Source: Erysipelotrichaceae bacterium (GTDB lineage: Bacteria > Bacillota_I > Bacilli_A > Erysipelotrichales > Erysipelotrichaceae). Taken from it: 64,000 bases of DNA. The translations under genes were made by a program, and so were the position numbers. The stretch covers positions 1 to 64,000 of the forward strand of contig JAAXXT010000001.1 in NCBI GenBank assembly GCA_013334325.1. The letters run 5' to 3'. Positions within the stretch are counted from its first letter, which is position 1; each line of letters begins with the position of its first letter. This document shows positions 43,564-52,129 of the stretch, piece after piece. Below the pieces are notes generated by a model. That model was not told the origin of the DNA and searched no databases. It was given only the letters and a program-made list of their open reading frames with translations.

Positions 43564-45129
43564 ATGAATGTAAAAGATTTTATCGAAGCCTTAGCAGGCA
43601 TTGAAAACAGAAAACTACCCAAAGAAGTTGTCATCGATGCGCTCAAAGAAGCCTTAAGTAAGGCTTATAAAAAACACATCGAGATTCCAGATGCTCTGGT
43701 AAAGGTCGACATCAATGAAAAAACAGGTGAACTTAATGTTTATCAACAATACACCGTTGTCGAAGAAGTCGATGATGATGAATTAGAGATCTCTTTAAGT
43801 GATGCCCAAAAGATTAAAGCAGACATCCAAGTGGGTGAACTTTATGACGTTAAGAAATCCATCGATGATTTAGGTAGAGCTGCTGCGATCTTAGCGAAAA
43901 ATGTCCTAAAACAAAAAATAAGAGAAGCAGAGAAACAATCCGTTTACGATGAATACATCGATAAGAAAGATGAAATGGTCATTGGGATCATTGAATCCGT
44001 TGAAGAAAAATTCGTGGTTGTCAATTTAGGCAAGACTTTAGCGATGATGCCTAAAGCTGCACAGATTCCAGGCGAAAATTATAAAGAAGGCCAAAAGATT
44101 CGTTTGGTCATCACTGAAGTTACTAAAGAAACCAAAGGCGCTCAAGTGCTTGTCTCTAGAGCGGACGCTAAATTAGTCAAACGTTTATTTGAAAAAGAAG
44201 TCCCTGAAATCTATCAAGGCATCGTCGAAATCAAAGCCATCGCTCGTGAAGCAGGGGAACGCACTAAAATGGCGGTTCATTCTAAACGAGAAGATGTCGA
44301 TGCGATAGGAGCCTGTATCGGTCCTAGAGGGTCTCGTGTTCAAGTCGTTATCCAAGAATTAGGCAATGAAAAAATCGATATCTTTGAATGGAGCGAAAAT
44401 ACAGTTGAGTTGATCAAGAATTCATTAAGTCCTGCTCAAATCATAGGTGTTCTTCAAACACGTGAAAAGAAAGGTCTTTTGGTGGTCGTAGAAGACAACC
44501 AATTGTCTTTAGCGATTGGTAAAAAGGGTAAGAATGCTCGTTTGGCTGTTCGTTTAACTGGCCAACGTATCGATATTAAATCTCGTACTGAGATGGATAA
44601 ACTAGATTATGACTGGAAAGTCGCTATCCAAGATTACTCCTTCGAAGTTCAAGCTGCTATCCTTGAGAAGGCAGCTAAGAAAGCTGAAGAAGAACGCGCA
44701 AGACAACGTGCTGAAGCGGAAGCCATCGCACTTGAAAAATCTCTACGTGAACCTGAACTTGTCGAAGAAGTTATTGAACCTAAAGCTGAACCTGTGGCTA
44801 AGGTTACTGAACCTGTTAAAGTTAAAAAGGTCAAAAAACCTTTGGAACGCAAGACAGAATATGTTTCTAAATTTGAAACTTTAGCTGAAGCAGCGAAACC
44901 TGTTGCTAAAGTTGAACCTGTCTTGAAACGTAGACCTTCTAAGAAGGAAGAAGAAGAACGTAAATTGCGTTCTGCTGATATTCGTAAAGATAAAGATTAT
45001 GAAATCAAGATCGAATATACAGCTGAAGAATTGGCTGAAATCGAAAAACAAAACGCTCAAGCAGAGCCTATATTCGAAGAGGACATCGATTACGATCAGT
45101 ACGATGAATTCTACGAAGACGAAGAATAA
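43564..45129 (+). CDS. nusA: Transcription termination/antitermination factor NusA with long charged tail
   Basis: Modulates RNA polymerase pausing, termination and antitermination. The N-domain (1-125) begins MNVKDFIEALAGIE. An S1 domain follows (about 135-205, VIGIIESVEEKFVVVNLG), then KH1/KH2 with GACIGPRGSRVQ and LAIGKKGKNARLAVRLTG up to about residue 350. The remaining ~170 residues form a Lys/Glu/Pro-rich, low-complexity tail with an acidic end. At 521 aa it is far longer than the ~370-aa form of Bacillus. SD AAGGAG precedes ATG 43564. Confidence 0.95.
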   Translation: MNVKDFIEALAGIENRKLPKEVVIDALKEALSKAYKKHIEIPDALVKVDINEKTGELNVYQQYTVVEEVDDDELEISLSDAQKIKADIQVGELYDVKKSIDDLGRAAAILAKNVLKQKIREAEKQSVYDEYIDKKDEMVIGIIESVEEKFVVVNLGKTLAMMPKAAQIPGENYKEGQKIRLVITEVTKETKGAQVLVSRADAKLVKRLFEKEVPEIYQGIVEIKAIAREAGERTKMAVHSKREDVDAIGACIGPRGSRVQVVIQELGNEKIDIFEWSENTVELIKNSLSPAQIIGVLQTREKKGLLVVVEDNQLSLAIGKKGKNARLAVRLTGQRIDIKSRTEMDKLDYDWKVAIQDYSFEVQAAILEKAAKKAEEERARQRAEAEAIALEKSLREPELVEEVIEPKAEPVAKVTEPVKVKKVKKPLERKTEYVSKFETLAEAAKPVAKVEPVLKRRPSKKEEEERKLRSADIRKDKDYEIKIEYTAEELAEIEKQNAQAEPIFEEDIDYDQYDEFYEDEE

Positions 45130-45146
45130 GCGAAAGAAGGTGGCGT

Positions 45147-45404
45147 GTGAAGAAGATTCCTATGCGGCGCTGTGTGGCCACTATGGTCCAAGTGCCTAAG
45201 AAAGAACTGCTGAGAATCGTGCGAAGCCCAGAAGGGGTCGTTAAAGTCGATCTTAGCGGTAAAGCCAACGGCAGAGGTGCTTATTTGGCCAAAACCAAAG
45301 AAGCCCTTGAACTCGCCATGAAGAAAGGCGCTTTAGCCAGAGCTTTAGAATGCGAGATCCCAATGAGTGTCTACGACGAAATCAAAGGGTTGATCGGTGA
45401 ATAG
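45147..45404 (+). CDS. ylxR: YlxR family RNA-binding/nucleoid-associated protein
   Basis: An 85-aa protein with the DUF448 signature: MRRCVATMVQVPKKELLRIV and the GRGAYL motif (NGRGAYLAKT). It starts at GTG 45147 with AAGAAGG upstream. The YlxR family is conserved in the nusA operon; roles in RNase P modulation and transcription have been proposed for other species. It overlaps ylxQ by 8 bases. Confidence 0.92.
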   Translation: MKKIPMRRCVATMVQVPKKELLRIVRSPEGVVKVDLSGKANGRGAYLAKTKEALELAMKKGALARALECEIPMSVYDEIKGLIGE

Positions 45405-45693
45405 TAGTAATCTACAGTTTCTTGGACTGGTCAAGAAGGCCGGTGCCATTGTGTATGGAGATGCGCTCATGGAAGCCATTCGAACCAAAAGTGTTTACGT
45501 TGTTCTTCTGAGTGATCGCGCTTCAGAAAGAACCCAAAAGCAGATTAAAGACAAGTGTGCTTTCTATCAAATCAAATTGTTTGAGAATTTGCCAGAAGAA
45601 GTCTTTACCAACATCAAAGGTAAGACCATATCGGCATTTGGGATAGACAATCAAAAGATGGCAAGTAAAATTGTGCGCGATGAAAAGAGGTAA
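45397..45693 (+). CDS. ylxQ: L7Ae-family ribosomal-type protein (YlxQ)
   Basis: A 98-aa L7Ae/L30e-fold RNA-binding protein, likely recognising kink-turns. Visible segments: [39 protein letters not shown] and a GKTISAFGI-like end. GTG start at 45397, inside the last codons of ylxR. It precedes infB by 5 bases. Confidence 0.9.
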   Translation: MNSSNLQFLGLVKKAGAIVYGDALMEAIRTKSVYVVLLSDRASERTQKQIKDKCAFYQIKLFENLPEEVFTNIKGKTISAFGIDNQKMASKIVRDEKR

Positions 45694-45698
45694 AAAGT

Positions 45699-47519
45699 AT
45701 GGCCAGACCCGTCAGAAGAAATTTTAAAAGTGCCACCACAGGCAAACCACAGGTTCGCGTTAAATTAGAAGTAGTAACGTCGATCGTGTATGAGGAAGGG
45801 ATCACCGTTCATCAATTGGCTGATAAGGTCAATAAGCAGTCCAGTGATATTATCAAACTGTTGTTTCTCTTAGGTAAAGTCGTTACCATCAATACCAATT
45901 TAGATGAAGAAACCATCCAATTGGTATGTATGGAATACAATATTGAAGCTGTTAAAGAAGTCGTTATCGATGAAGATTCTTTAGAAGAAGAAGTTGTAGA
46001 AGGAGAAGAACTTACAGAACGTGCTCCTGTCGTTACCATTATGGGTCACGTTGATCATGGGAAAACGACCTTATTAGATACCATTCGTAAAACGAAAGTC
46101 GTTGAAGGTGAATTCGGTGGGATCACCCAGCATATTGGGGCCTATCAAGTCATCGTCAGTGGACGTAAAGTAACCTTTTTAGATACTCCAGGTCATGAGG
46201 CTTTTACATCGATGAGAGCTCGTGGTGCTAAAGTAACTGATATATCGATCATCGTTGTCGCTGCAGATGATGGGGTCATGCCTCAAACCAAAGAAGCTGT
46301 CGATCATGCGAAAGCAGCAGGTTGCCCAATCATTGTCGCCATCAATAAAGTAGATAAGCCAGGCGCTAATTTTGAACGCATCTACAATCAACTCGCTGAC
46401 TTAGGCTTAACTCCAGAAGAATGGGGCGGAGAAACCATCTTCGTCAAATGTTCTGCGAAGACAGGAGAAGGCATTTCAACCCTTTTAGAAACGATTTTAT
46501 TGGTTGCGGATGTCAATGAACTAAAGGCCAATACAAAGCGCTTAGCCTCTGGAACGGTCATTGAAGCTAAATTAGATAAAGGACGTGGTCCAGTAACTAC
46601 TGTCTTGGTTCAAAATGGAACCTTAAGAACAGGGGATATCTTAGTTGCAGGAGCCAGTTTCGGTAAAGTCAGACGTATGTCTGATGATAAAGGTCGTGAA
46701 ATCAAAGAAGCCTTGCCTTCAACACCAGTTGAAATCGTAGGTTTAAGTGATGTCCCTGTCGCAGGAGATATCTTTAAAGTATTCGAAAGCGAAAAGAAAG
46801 CCCGCGATGTTGCGGATCATAGATCTCAAGTCAAGATTGAATCAGAACGTAGAAGTTCATCAGCTGTATCCTTAGAAGAACTCTCTAAACGAGTCGAAGA
46901 TGGTCTTATTCAAGAAATTCAAGTCATCGTTAAAGCTGACGTTCAAGGTTCCGCTGAAGCCGTTAGACAAGCCTTAGAAAGAATGGAAGTCGGTAATGTT
47001 AAAATCAATGTCATTCGTTCAACCGTAGGTGGTATCACTGAAAGTGATGTCATGTTGGCTTCTGCTTCTCATGCCATCATCATTGGATTCAACGTAAGAC
47101 CTAATGCTGATATTCGTAAGAAGGCAGAAGAAGAAGGCATTGAAATCCGTCTTCATAACATCATCTATAAAGTCATCGAAGAATTAGAATCAGCCATGAA
47201 AGGCATGCTTGCTCCTGTCTATAAAGAAGAAGTCTTAGGTCAAGCCACTGTCCGTCAAACCTTCAAGGTCTCTAAAGTAGGTACCATTGCAGGCTGTATG
47301 GTTACCGATGGTAAGATCACTCGTAATGCTAAAGTAAGAGTCATTCGAGATGGTAAAGTCGTTTATACAAGCGCTATTAGTTCATTGAAACGTTTCCAAA
47401 ACGATGCTAAAGAAGTAGCTGCAGGCTATGAATGTGGTATCACCATCGAATCCTTCAATGACTTAAAAGAAGATGATCTGATTGAAGCCTATGACGATAA
47501 GATCGTCGTTGAGGTTTAA
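45699..47519 (+). CDS. infB: Translation initiation factor IF-2 (short form)
   Basis: GTPase that brings initiator tRNA to the 30S subunit and promotes subunit joining. The 606-aa protein has a short basic start, an IF2_N domain (about 30-90, [17 protein letters not shown]), and the G domain with [12 protein letters not shown] near residue 115. DTPGHEAF and NKVDKPGAN follow, then beta-barrel domains and the fMet-tRNA-binding C2. It lacks the long N-terminal extension of many bacteria. ATG 45699 follows AAGAGG/AAAAG. Confidence 0.96.
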   Translation: MARPVRRNFKSATTGKPQVRVKLEVVTSIVYEEGITVHQLADKVNKQSSDIIKLLFLLGKVVTINTNLDEETIQLVCMEYNIEAVKEVVIDEDSLEEEVVEGEELTERAPVVTIMGHVDHGKTTLLDTIRKTKVVEGEFGGITQHIGAYQVIVSGRKVTFLDTPGHEAFTSMRARGAKVTDISIIVVAADDGVMPQTKEAVDHAKAAGCPIIVAINKVDKPGANFERIYNQLADLGLTPEEWGGETIFVKCSAKTGEGISTLLETILLVADVNELKANTKRLASGTVIEAKLDKGRGPVTTVLVQNGTLRTGDILVAGASFGKVRRMSDDKGREIKEALPSTPVEIVGLSDVPVAGDIFKVFESEKKARDVADHRSQVKIESERRSSSAVSLEELSKRVEDGLIQEIQVIVKADVQGSAEAVRQALERMEVGNVKINVIRSTVGGITESDVMLASASHAIIIGFNVRPNADIRKKAEEEGIEIRLHNIIYKVIEELESAMKGMLAPVYKEEVLGQATVRQTFKVSKVGTIAGCMVTDGKITRNAKVRVIRDGKVVYTSAISSLKRFQNDAKEVAAGYECGITIESFNDLKEDDLIEAYDDKIVVEV

Positions 47520-47521
47520 AT

Positions 47522-47857
47522 ATGGGCATCAAACACCAAAGAATCGGTTCTTTGATCGTTAAAGAAATTTCACAGATGATCCAAACAGAGATGGATGATC
47601 CTAAAGTAGGATTTGTTACACTCTTGGATTGTGAAGTAACCAACGATTATTCCTATGCGAAGGTGTATGTAACATTTCTAGGATCAGGCAACAACGCTGA
47701 ACGATTAGAAGCATTAAGCAATCATGCGAAATACTTTAGAATGGAACTAGGAAGACGCATCATGATCAGAAAGATTCCTCAAATCGTATTCGTCATCGAT
47801 GAGACCTATGAAAAAGGAAAAAGAATCGACGATATTATCAAAGATTTCAATAAATAA
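47522..47857 (+). CDS. rbfA: Ribosome-binding factor A
   Basis: Cold-shock-associated factor for 16S 5'-end maturation. 111 aa with a KH-like fold: HQRIGSLIVKEISQMIQ, DPKVGFVTLLDCEVTNDYSYAKVYVTFLG, and the C-terminal IVFVIDETYEKGKRIDDII. It starts 2 bases after infB. Operon end, with a terminator overlapping its stop. Confidence 0.95.
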   Translation: MGIKHQRIGSLIVKEISQMIQTEMDDPKVGFVTLLDCEVTNDYSYAKVYVTFLGSGNNAERLEALSNHAKYFRMELGRRIMIRKIPQIVFVIDETYEKGKRIDDIIKDFNK

Positions 47858-47878
47858 GGCTCTTAGAGCCTTTTTTTA
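47856..47878. terminator. Terminator of the nusA operon
   Basis: AAGGCTC and GAGCCTT stem around TTA, followed by seven T. It overlaps the rbfA stop and the end of the convergent radical SAM coding region, whose last codons read through the hairpin. Confidence 0.9.
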
Positions 47879-48696
47879 TGTTTAAGATGATATGTACAAT
47901 GCTGACACAAAGGCTCTATAAGACGATTAGAAGCTAATCCTGAGACAAAATCTAGATACTTAGACTGATTTATCAGATCTTTAAACGATGTCTCAAAGAC
48001 ATTACCAAGGCCTAAATCTCCATCATTATCTAAACAACAAGGAGTAACTTGCCCATCGACGAATATCCCCATCATTTTAATTCCTCCATAGCAAGATCCA
48101 ATATCTCCTACGAAAGGAAGATCTAAATTTGGCCAAGTAAATTCTTTATCGAAATCTAATGTCAGATTTTTTCCTATTTTCAGTCTATGTTTATTGGCTT
48201 GATATTCAAAATCAATACCTAGTATTTTTCTTAACCAATTTAATATATCCTCATTATTCTCGTTCCAAATTCTTAAAAACAATGAAAAATGCTTATTTTT
48301 ACTTCGCATAATGAGGTTTTCTATGGATTTTAAGGTTTCTTGTCGTTGACTTTCACTTAGTTCTTGAAGACTATGAAGAGACAAGGTTAATTGAGAAAGG
48401 GCAGGATGGTCAATCAAATCGAAGTTCAGTTTTTCGAGTAAGGTCCCGTTGGTGACGAGATGGACTTGTTTATCATAAAGATGAGAGATATCCATGATTT
48501 CTTTGAGTTCAGGATGAAGGGTAGGTTCACCTTTGATGTGTAGATAGATGTGTTTAGAGTAAGGATCTATCTCACTAAGAATATGTTTGTATTCATCAAG
48601 AGTCATAAATTGTGCTTTTCTTTGAGTAGGTAAGCAAAAAGAACAGTTGAGATTACAAGTATTCGTGATTTCTATATAAAAGCGATCATAAATCAT
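47863..48696 (-). CDS. Radical SAM protein with SPASM-like C-terminus
   Basis: Function unknown. The 4Fe-4S/SAM motif is CNLNCSFC near residue 13. The TIM-barrel region follows (KGEPTLHPEL, LVTNGTLL, LTLSLHS), and then a C-terminal Cys cluster (SCYGG, VTPCCLDNDGDLGLGN, LCQHCTYH) that could bind auxiliary Fe-S clusters. 277 aa. Related families modify peptides, RNA or sugars, but no precursor peptide or partner gene is adjacent. Its extended -10 box (TGATACAAT) ends 6 bases before ATG with no SD (leaderless type), and its last codons lie within the rbfA terminator. Confidence 0.88.
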   Translation of the reverse strand: MIYDRFYIEITNTCNLNCSFCLPTQRKAQFMTLDEYKHILSEIDPYSKHIYLHIKGEPTLHPELKEIMDISHLYDKQVHLVTNGTLLEKLNFDLIDHPALSQLTLSLHSLQELSESQRQETLKSIENLIMRSKNKHFSLFLRIWNENNEDILNWLRKILGIDFEYQANKHRLKIGKNLTLDFDKEFTWPNLDLPFVGDIGSCYGGIKMMGIFVDGQVTPCCLDNDGDLGLGNVFETSFKDLINQSKYLDFVSGLASNRLIEPLCQHCTYHLKHKKRL

Positions 48697-48702
48697 GGGT
48701 TT

Positions 48703-48711
48703 ATTGTATCA
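48703..48711 (-). promoter_or_regulatory. Extended -10 promoter of the radical SAM gene
   Basis: Minus-strand TGATACAAT, then AAACCC, then ATG: 6 bases between box and start, no SD. It lies a few bases after the terminator of the preceding ABC transporter operon. Confidence 0.65.
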
Positions 48712-48715
48712 CATT

Positions 48716-48737
48716 AAAAAAAGTACCCTAAGGTACT
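48716..48737 (-). terminator. Terminator of the lysine-type ABC transporter operon
   Basis: On the minus strand AGTACC and GGTACT form a stem (loop TTAG) followed by seven T; it begins within the ATPase stop codon. Confidence 0.85.
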
Positions 48738-49464
48738 ATTGGATGAAACGAGATAGAAATTCTTTCGTTCGAGTTTGAGTAGGTTGATTGAAGATGATTT
48801 CTGGTTTACCTTCTTCACAAATGACACCAGCATCCATAAAGATGACACGATCAGATACTTCTTTCGCAAAAGACATTTCATGAGTGACAATGATCATCGT
48901 TCGATGTTCTTTCGCTAGACTTTGGATGACTTGAAGGACTTCTCCAACCATTTCAGGATCAAGTGCGCTGGTAGGTTCATCAAACAACATCACTTTTGGT
49001 TCCATACACAGCGTTCTTGCGATCGCAACACGTTGTTTCTGACCACCTGAAAGGGTAGATACAGAGGCTTTAACGAAATTACTAAGTCCTACTTTATCAA
49101 GATAAGACAAAGCCAAGGTTTCAGCTTCTGCTTTTGATTTCTTTAAGACTTTTACTTGTCCAATAACACAATTGTCTAAGACTGAAAGATTATTGAATAG
49201 GTTGAAGGATTGAAAGATCATTCCTACATGAGTACGATATTGATTCAAACCATCAGGATACTTTAGGATATTGTGACCTTCGAATAGAATGTCTCCACCT
49301 TGATAGTGCTCTAAGAGGTTAATACAGCGTAATAGCGTGCTTTTACCACTTCCTGAAGACCCAATAATACTAACGACTTCACCTTCACTGACGGTCATAC
49401 TTATGTCTTTAAGGACAGTGGCCTTATCAAAGCTTTTCTTTAGATTTTTGATTTCTATCAACAT
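48736..49464 (-). CDS. Polar amino-acid ABC transporter ATPase (predicted lysine uptake)
   Basis: Energises uptake. The 242-aa protein has Walker [13 protein letters not shown]-loop MIFQSFNLF, signature [15 protein letters not shown], Walker [15 protein letters not shown] and the switch His in IIVTHEM, typical of the HisP/GlnQ family. GGAGG lies upstream of ATG 49464. Last gene of the SBP-permease-ATPase operon controlled by an L-box riboswitch, which suggests lysine as the substrate. Confidence 0.94.
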   Translation of the reverse strand: MLIEIKNLKKSFDKATVLKDISMTVSEGEVVSIIGSSGSGKSTLLRCINLLEHYQGGDILFEGHNILKYPDGLNQYRTHVGMIFQSFNLFNNLSVLDNCVIGQVKVLKKSKAEAETLALSYLDKVGLSNFVKASVSTLSGGQKQRVAIARTLCMEPKVMLFDEPTSALDPEMVGEVLQVIQSLAKEHRTMIIVTHEMSFAKEVSDRVIFMDAGVICEEGKPEIIFNQPTQTRTKEFLSRFIQ

Positions 49465-49469
49465 GATTA

Positions 49470-50273
49470 TTATTTGCCTCCTTTATAATGCGTAACTAAA
49501 ATAGGAGTTGTGGTACTAGAAGGACCACCTGAAATCGGCATTTGCATTTTCTTTTCGATGAACTTAAGGATCATTGTGGTCGAATAAGTTAAGAAAAGGT
49601 ATATTACAGCCGTAAGTAAGAAAGCAGACTTAAAGTTGTAGGTCGTTCCTGCGACTGAATTGGTCTGATAGAAGAGCTCAGTGATCCCAATGACATTTAA
49701 AACAGATGTATCTTTAATATTGACGATGAATTCATTCCCAATGGCAGGGAAGGCATTCTTAATGGCTTGAGGTAATATGATATGGACCATCGTTTGATAG
49801 TTACTCATCCCAATGGATCGTGCTGCTTCATTTTGACCTTTATCTAAGGATTGGATCCCAGCTCTAACAATCTCAGCCATATAAGCACCTGTATTGATCG
49901 ATACGATAAAGATCCCAGCGGTTAATCTATAACTTCCTAAGATAGGAATCATTTTAAAGAAACCTAGGAAACTATAGAATATAAACATCGCTTGGACCAT
50001 CATTGGTGTACCTCTAAAGACTTCGACATAGATCCCGCTGATTAATTTAACGATTTTGATTAAAATTTTCTTCCATGTTGGATCATCATTTACGATAGGA
50101 ATCGATTTTAAGATCCCAACACCTAGTCCCAAGAATATTCCTATTATGGTAGAAGTTAACGCTATTAACAAGGTATTGCGTATACCATATAGGAAAAGAG
50201 AGGCGTATCTATCTGCGAGATAGAACGCCGCTCCGATTAAATCATTGGGCATTACACTACTTAGGATAAACAT
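49470..50273 (-). CDS. Polar amino-acid ABC transporter permease
   Basis: Membrane channel of the same transporter. The 267-aa protein has about five or six membrane helices, including [21 protein letters not shown]. It has the [11 protein letters not shown] motif and the EAA loop [25 protein letters not shown] of HisM/GlnP-type permeases. It starts one base inside the binding-protein stop (TAATG), and no SD is evident at this start, so re-initiation is likely. Confidence 0.93.
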   Translation of the reverse strand: MFILSSVMPNDLIGAAFYLADRYASLFLYGIRNTLLIALTSTIIGIFLGLGVGILKSIPIVNDDPTWKKILIKIVKLISGIYVEVFRGTPMMVQAMFIFYSFLGFFKMIPILGSYRLTAGIFIVSINTGAYMAEIVRAGIQSLDKGQNEAARSIGMSNYQTMVHIILPQAIKNAFPAIGNEFIVNIKDTSVLNVIGITELFYQTNSVAGTTYNFKSAFLLTAVIYLFLTYSTTMILKFIEKKMQMPISGGPSSTTTPILVTHYKGGK

Positions 50274-51085
50274 TATTGTGGCTTACGATCAATAGCGTCA
50301 GCCATCCATGTATTGCGAGTTTCTTCGCTAATGGTAGCAAGAATCGTATTGATGTCAGCAAGTAGTTCAGTATCAGCTAAACGTAAGGCAACGGAAACGG
50401 TAGTATCAGTAGCATCGGTAGTAAATCCAGCATTGGCAGCGAACTGAACGATGGCCAAATCAGGATTACTGGAGACGATACTTAAAGCGACTGGATATTC
50501 AGTAACCATTGCATCAGCTTCACCGGCTTGAACAGAGTTGACTAATAGAGGTGCTGATCCTAATGCGGTCAAATGATTGACTGATGTAATCTGATCAATC
50601 AAACCATCATGGAAAGTGCCCATTTGAGCGATAACACTAGCGCCTGTAAATTCGGCTAAAGTCGTTGCCCCTGCGAAAGTTGAGGAAGCTTTAACAACCA
50701 ATACAAGATCAGATGCATAGTAAGGTGTACTGAAAGCAACGGATTGTCTACGTTCTTCAGTATCAGTCATACCAGCAACGATCATATCGATATCATTTTG
50801 GTTAAGGGCAGTAATTAAACCATCCCACGCCATTTTCTTAACAACTAAAGTCATATCCAATCCATCAGCGATGGCTTGAGCGACTTGAATGTCGTAACCA
50901 TCACAGAATCCAGCACCAGCTTCATCGATCGCTACAGCGATATCAGATTCTGATGTCGAGGTCGTCCAATTGAACGGAGCATAATCACATTCTAAACCTA
51001 CTGTAATCGTCTGAACTTCTTCTTTTGGTGCACAAGCTGACAGAAGCAGCAAGGCTAGCGTTAAACTGATGGTAATCTTTCTCAT
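50273..51085 (-). CDS. Polar amino-acid ABC transporter substrate-binding lipoprotein
   Basis: Extracellular receptor of the system. ATG 51085 (MRKITISLTLALLLLSAC) is chosen because it has GGAGG at proper spacing. A longer in-frame start at 51151 lies inside the riboswitch and would run through its terminator. Lipobox LLSAC gives a lipid-anchored Cys, followed by the SBP_bac_3 fold (VGLECDYAPFNWT, AIADGLDM, VAGMTDTEERRQSVAFSTPYY). 270 aa. First gene of the operon. Lysine specificity is inferred from the riboswitch. Confidence 0.92.
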   Translation of the reverse strand: MRKITISLTLALLLLSACAPKEEVQTITVGLECDYAPFNWTTSTSESDIAVAIDEAGAGFCDGYDIQVAQAIADGLDMTLVVKKMAWDGLITALNQNDIDMIVAGMTDTEERRQSVAFSTPYYASDLVLVVKASSTFAGATTLAEFTGASVIAQMGTFHDGLIDQITSVNHLTALGSAPLLVNSVQAGEADAMVTEYPVALSIVSSNPDLAIVQFAANAGFTTDATDTTVSVALRLADTELLADINTILATISEETRNTWMADAIDRKPQ

Positions 51086-51098
51086 TTCTTTTCCTCCG

Positions 51099-51127
51099 AA
51101 AACAAAAGACCATGCTATCCACGGTCC
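51099..51127 (-). terminator. Intrinsic terminator of the lysine riboswitch
   Basis: Minus strand GACCGTG and CATGGTC (one G-T pair) around GATAG, followed by TTTTGTTTT, 13 bases upstream of the binding-protein start. It is the expression platform that would stop transcription when the aptamer is bound. Confidence 0.8.
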
Positions 51128-51148
51128 CTTTTTTTCAAAGTGATGTGT

Positions 51149-51304
51149 CATAGCGCCTCTGCATTGCTGCAGGAGTACAACGGATCTTATCCGTTATCCC
51201 ACGAAGCTCAGTTACCACTGACTTCGTTCGGCGGTGATTGCCTTTCTCTGATTTCATAGCCCGTCGGCTCCATCAGGTACTTTTCTGCACCGCTACCTCT
51301 ATAA
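51149..51304 (-). ncRNA. Lysine riboswitch (L-box) aptamer
   Basis: Read on the minus strand, the leader contains L-box landmarks in order. ATAGAGGTAGCGGTGC is at the 5' side of P1, followed by AAAAGTACCTG. GAAAGGCAATCACCGCCGAA forms the core, then GGGATAACGG and GTTGTACTCC. A final hairpin CTGCAGCAATGCAG leads to GAGGCGCTAT, which closes P1 with the 5' end. This is the conserved pattern of lysine-responsive leaders. It sits between a good promoter and an intrinsic terminator before a polar amino-acid transporter, an established L-box target class. Expected effect: lysine bound, transcription stops. Confidence 0.9.
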
Positions 51305-51321
51305 TCTTTTGTATGTGTCAT

Positions 51322-51350
51322 AGAATAAACCCTATCAAAACGTTTGTCAA
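51322..51350 (-). promoter_or_regulatory. Promoter of the lysine riboswitch/transporter operon
   Basis: Minus strand TTGACA (51345-51350), 17-base spacer, TATTCT (51322-51327); transcription should start near 51315, just ahead of the aptamer. Confidence 0.8.
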
Positions 51351-51360
51351 CACTTTTTAT

Positions 51361-52089
51361 TTATCTTTTTTTAGGATCCCATAGACTTATTTGATCTGGG
51401 TTATGTAACATTTTCAGAAAATTATCTCGACTTTGTGGAAATCTTTCATAGATTTCAGCCAGTAATTCCTTCATATCTTGACGTTTTGTGACTCCATCCA
51501 TTGGACATCCTGATTTGATGACTGGGATACCAATTTGTTTCGATTGGGCAATGATTTCAGATTCTCTAACGTAAATAAAAGGTCTTAAAAAAGTAATCTT
51601 TGCTTCAGTTAAAAACATCTTTGGATCAAATGTATTCAATTTACCACCATAGATGGCATTGAGCATCATGGTTTCAACTGCATCATCTGCATGATGAGCG
51701 AAAGCTATCTTATTACAACCATGTTTCTTAGCTTCTGCGATCACGGCAGCCTTTTTAAATTTCGAACACAAGGAGCATCTTATACGACCATCTGGGGTCT
51801 TATTAAGTTCTAATATCTTAGCCACATTTGAAGGGGCCTGAAACATTTCTATACCTAATCCATCAAAATAAGTTTGAACAGGTTCAAATGAATCCCCATC
51901 GAAACCCAATTGGATATGTATTCCTATGACTTTAAATTGTTTTCCGGATTTGATTCGATATTTGTTTAAAGCATACAGTAAAAGGGTAGAATCTTTACCA
52001 CCACTGATCCCAACACCGATGATATCTCCATCATCGATCATCTCATAATCATAATCCGCATGGGATATTTTTCTTAATAGGAGTTTCAT
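51361..52089 (-). CDS. TtcA-family PP-loop protein (tRNA 2-thiocytidine synthesis-like)
   Basis: ATP-pyrophosphatase-fold protein, probably a tRNA thiolase. P-loop motif is GISGGKDSTLLL near residue 30. A CSLC motif (in RIRCSLCSKFKKAAV) and FAHHADDAVETMMLN match the Fe-S-dependent TtcA/TtuA group, and a third Cys lies in KSGCPMDG. 242 aa, shorter than E. coli TtcA. The transcript is near-leaderless: TGGTAAGAT ends 9 bases before ATG. It is divergent from truB, another tRNA-modification gene, across only 40 bases. Confidence 0.88.
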   Translation of the reverse strand: MKLLLRKISHADYDYEMIDDGDIIGVGISGGKDSTLLLYALNKYRIKSGKQFKVIGIHIQLGFDGDSFEPVQTYFDGLGIEMFQAPSNVAKILELNKTPDGRIRCSLCSKFKKAAVIAEAKKHGCNKIAFAHHADDAVETMMLNAIYGGKLNTFDPKMFLTEAKITFLRPFIYVRESEIIAQSKQIGIPVIKSGCPMDGVTKRQDMKELLAEIYERFPQSRDNFLKMLHNPDQISLWDPKKR

Positions 52090-52098
52090 AGCCCTATA

Positions 52099-52107
52099 AT
52101 CTTACCA
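52099..52107 (-). promoter_or_regulatory. Extended -10 promoter of the TtcA-like gene
   Basis: Minus strand TGGTAAGAT, 9 bases before the start codon; leader of 0-3 bases predicted. Confidence 0.55.
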
Positions 52108-52115
52108 TAGAATCG

Positions 52116-52123
52116 TGTATAAT
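52116..52123 (+). promoter_or_regulatory. -10 promoter box of truB
   Basis: TGTATAAT ends 6 bases (GAGCCC) before ATG 52130; no SD is present. It lies 8 bases from the divergent -10 box of the TtcA-like gene. Confidence 0.65.
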
Positions 52124-52129
52124 GAGCCC

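Noticed and set aside
44609-45199. Overlapping plus-strand frames in the nusA tail
   Set aside because: Low-complexity Lys/Glu codons open alternative frames; they show no start signals and no recognisable product.
51086-51151. Longer N-terminus of the lysine-type binding protein
   Set aside because: It would begin inside the riboswitch P1 and run through the terminator; the start at 51085 has a GGAGG and a signal peptide directly after it.
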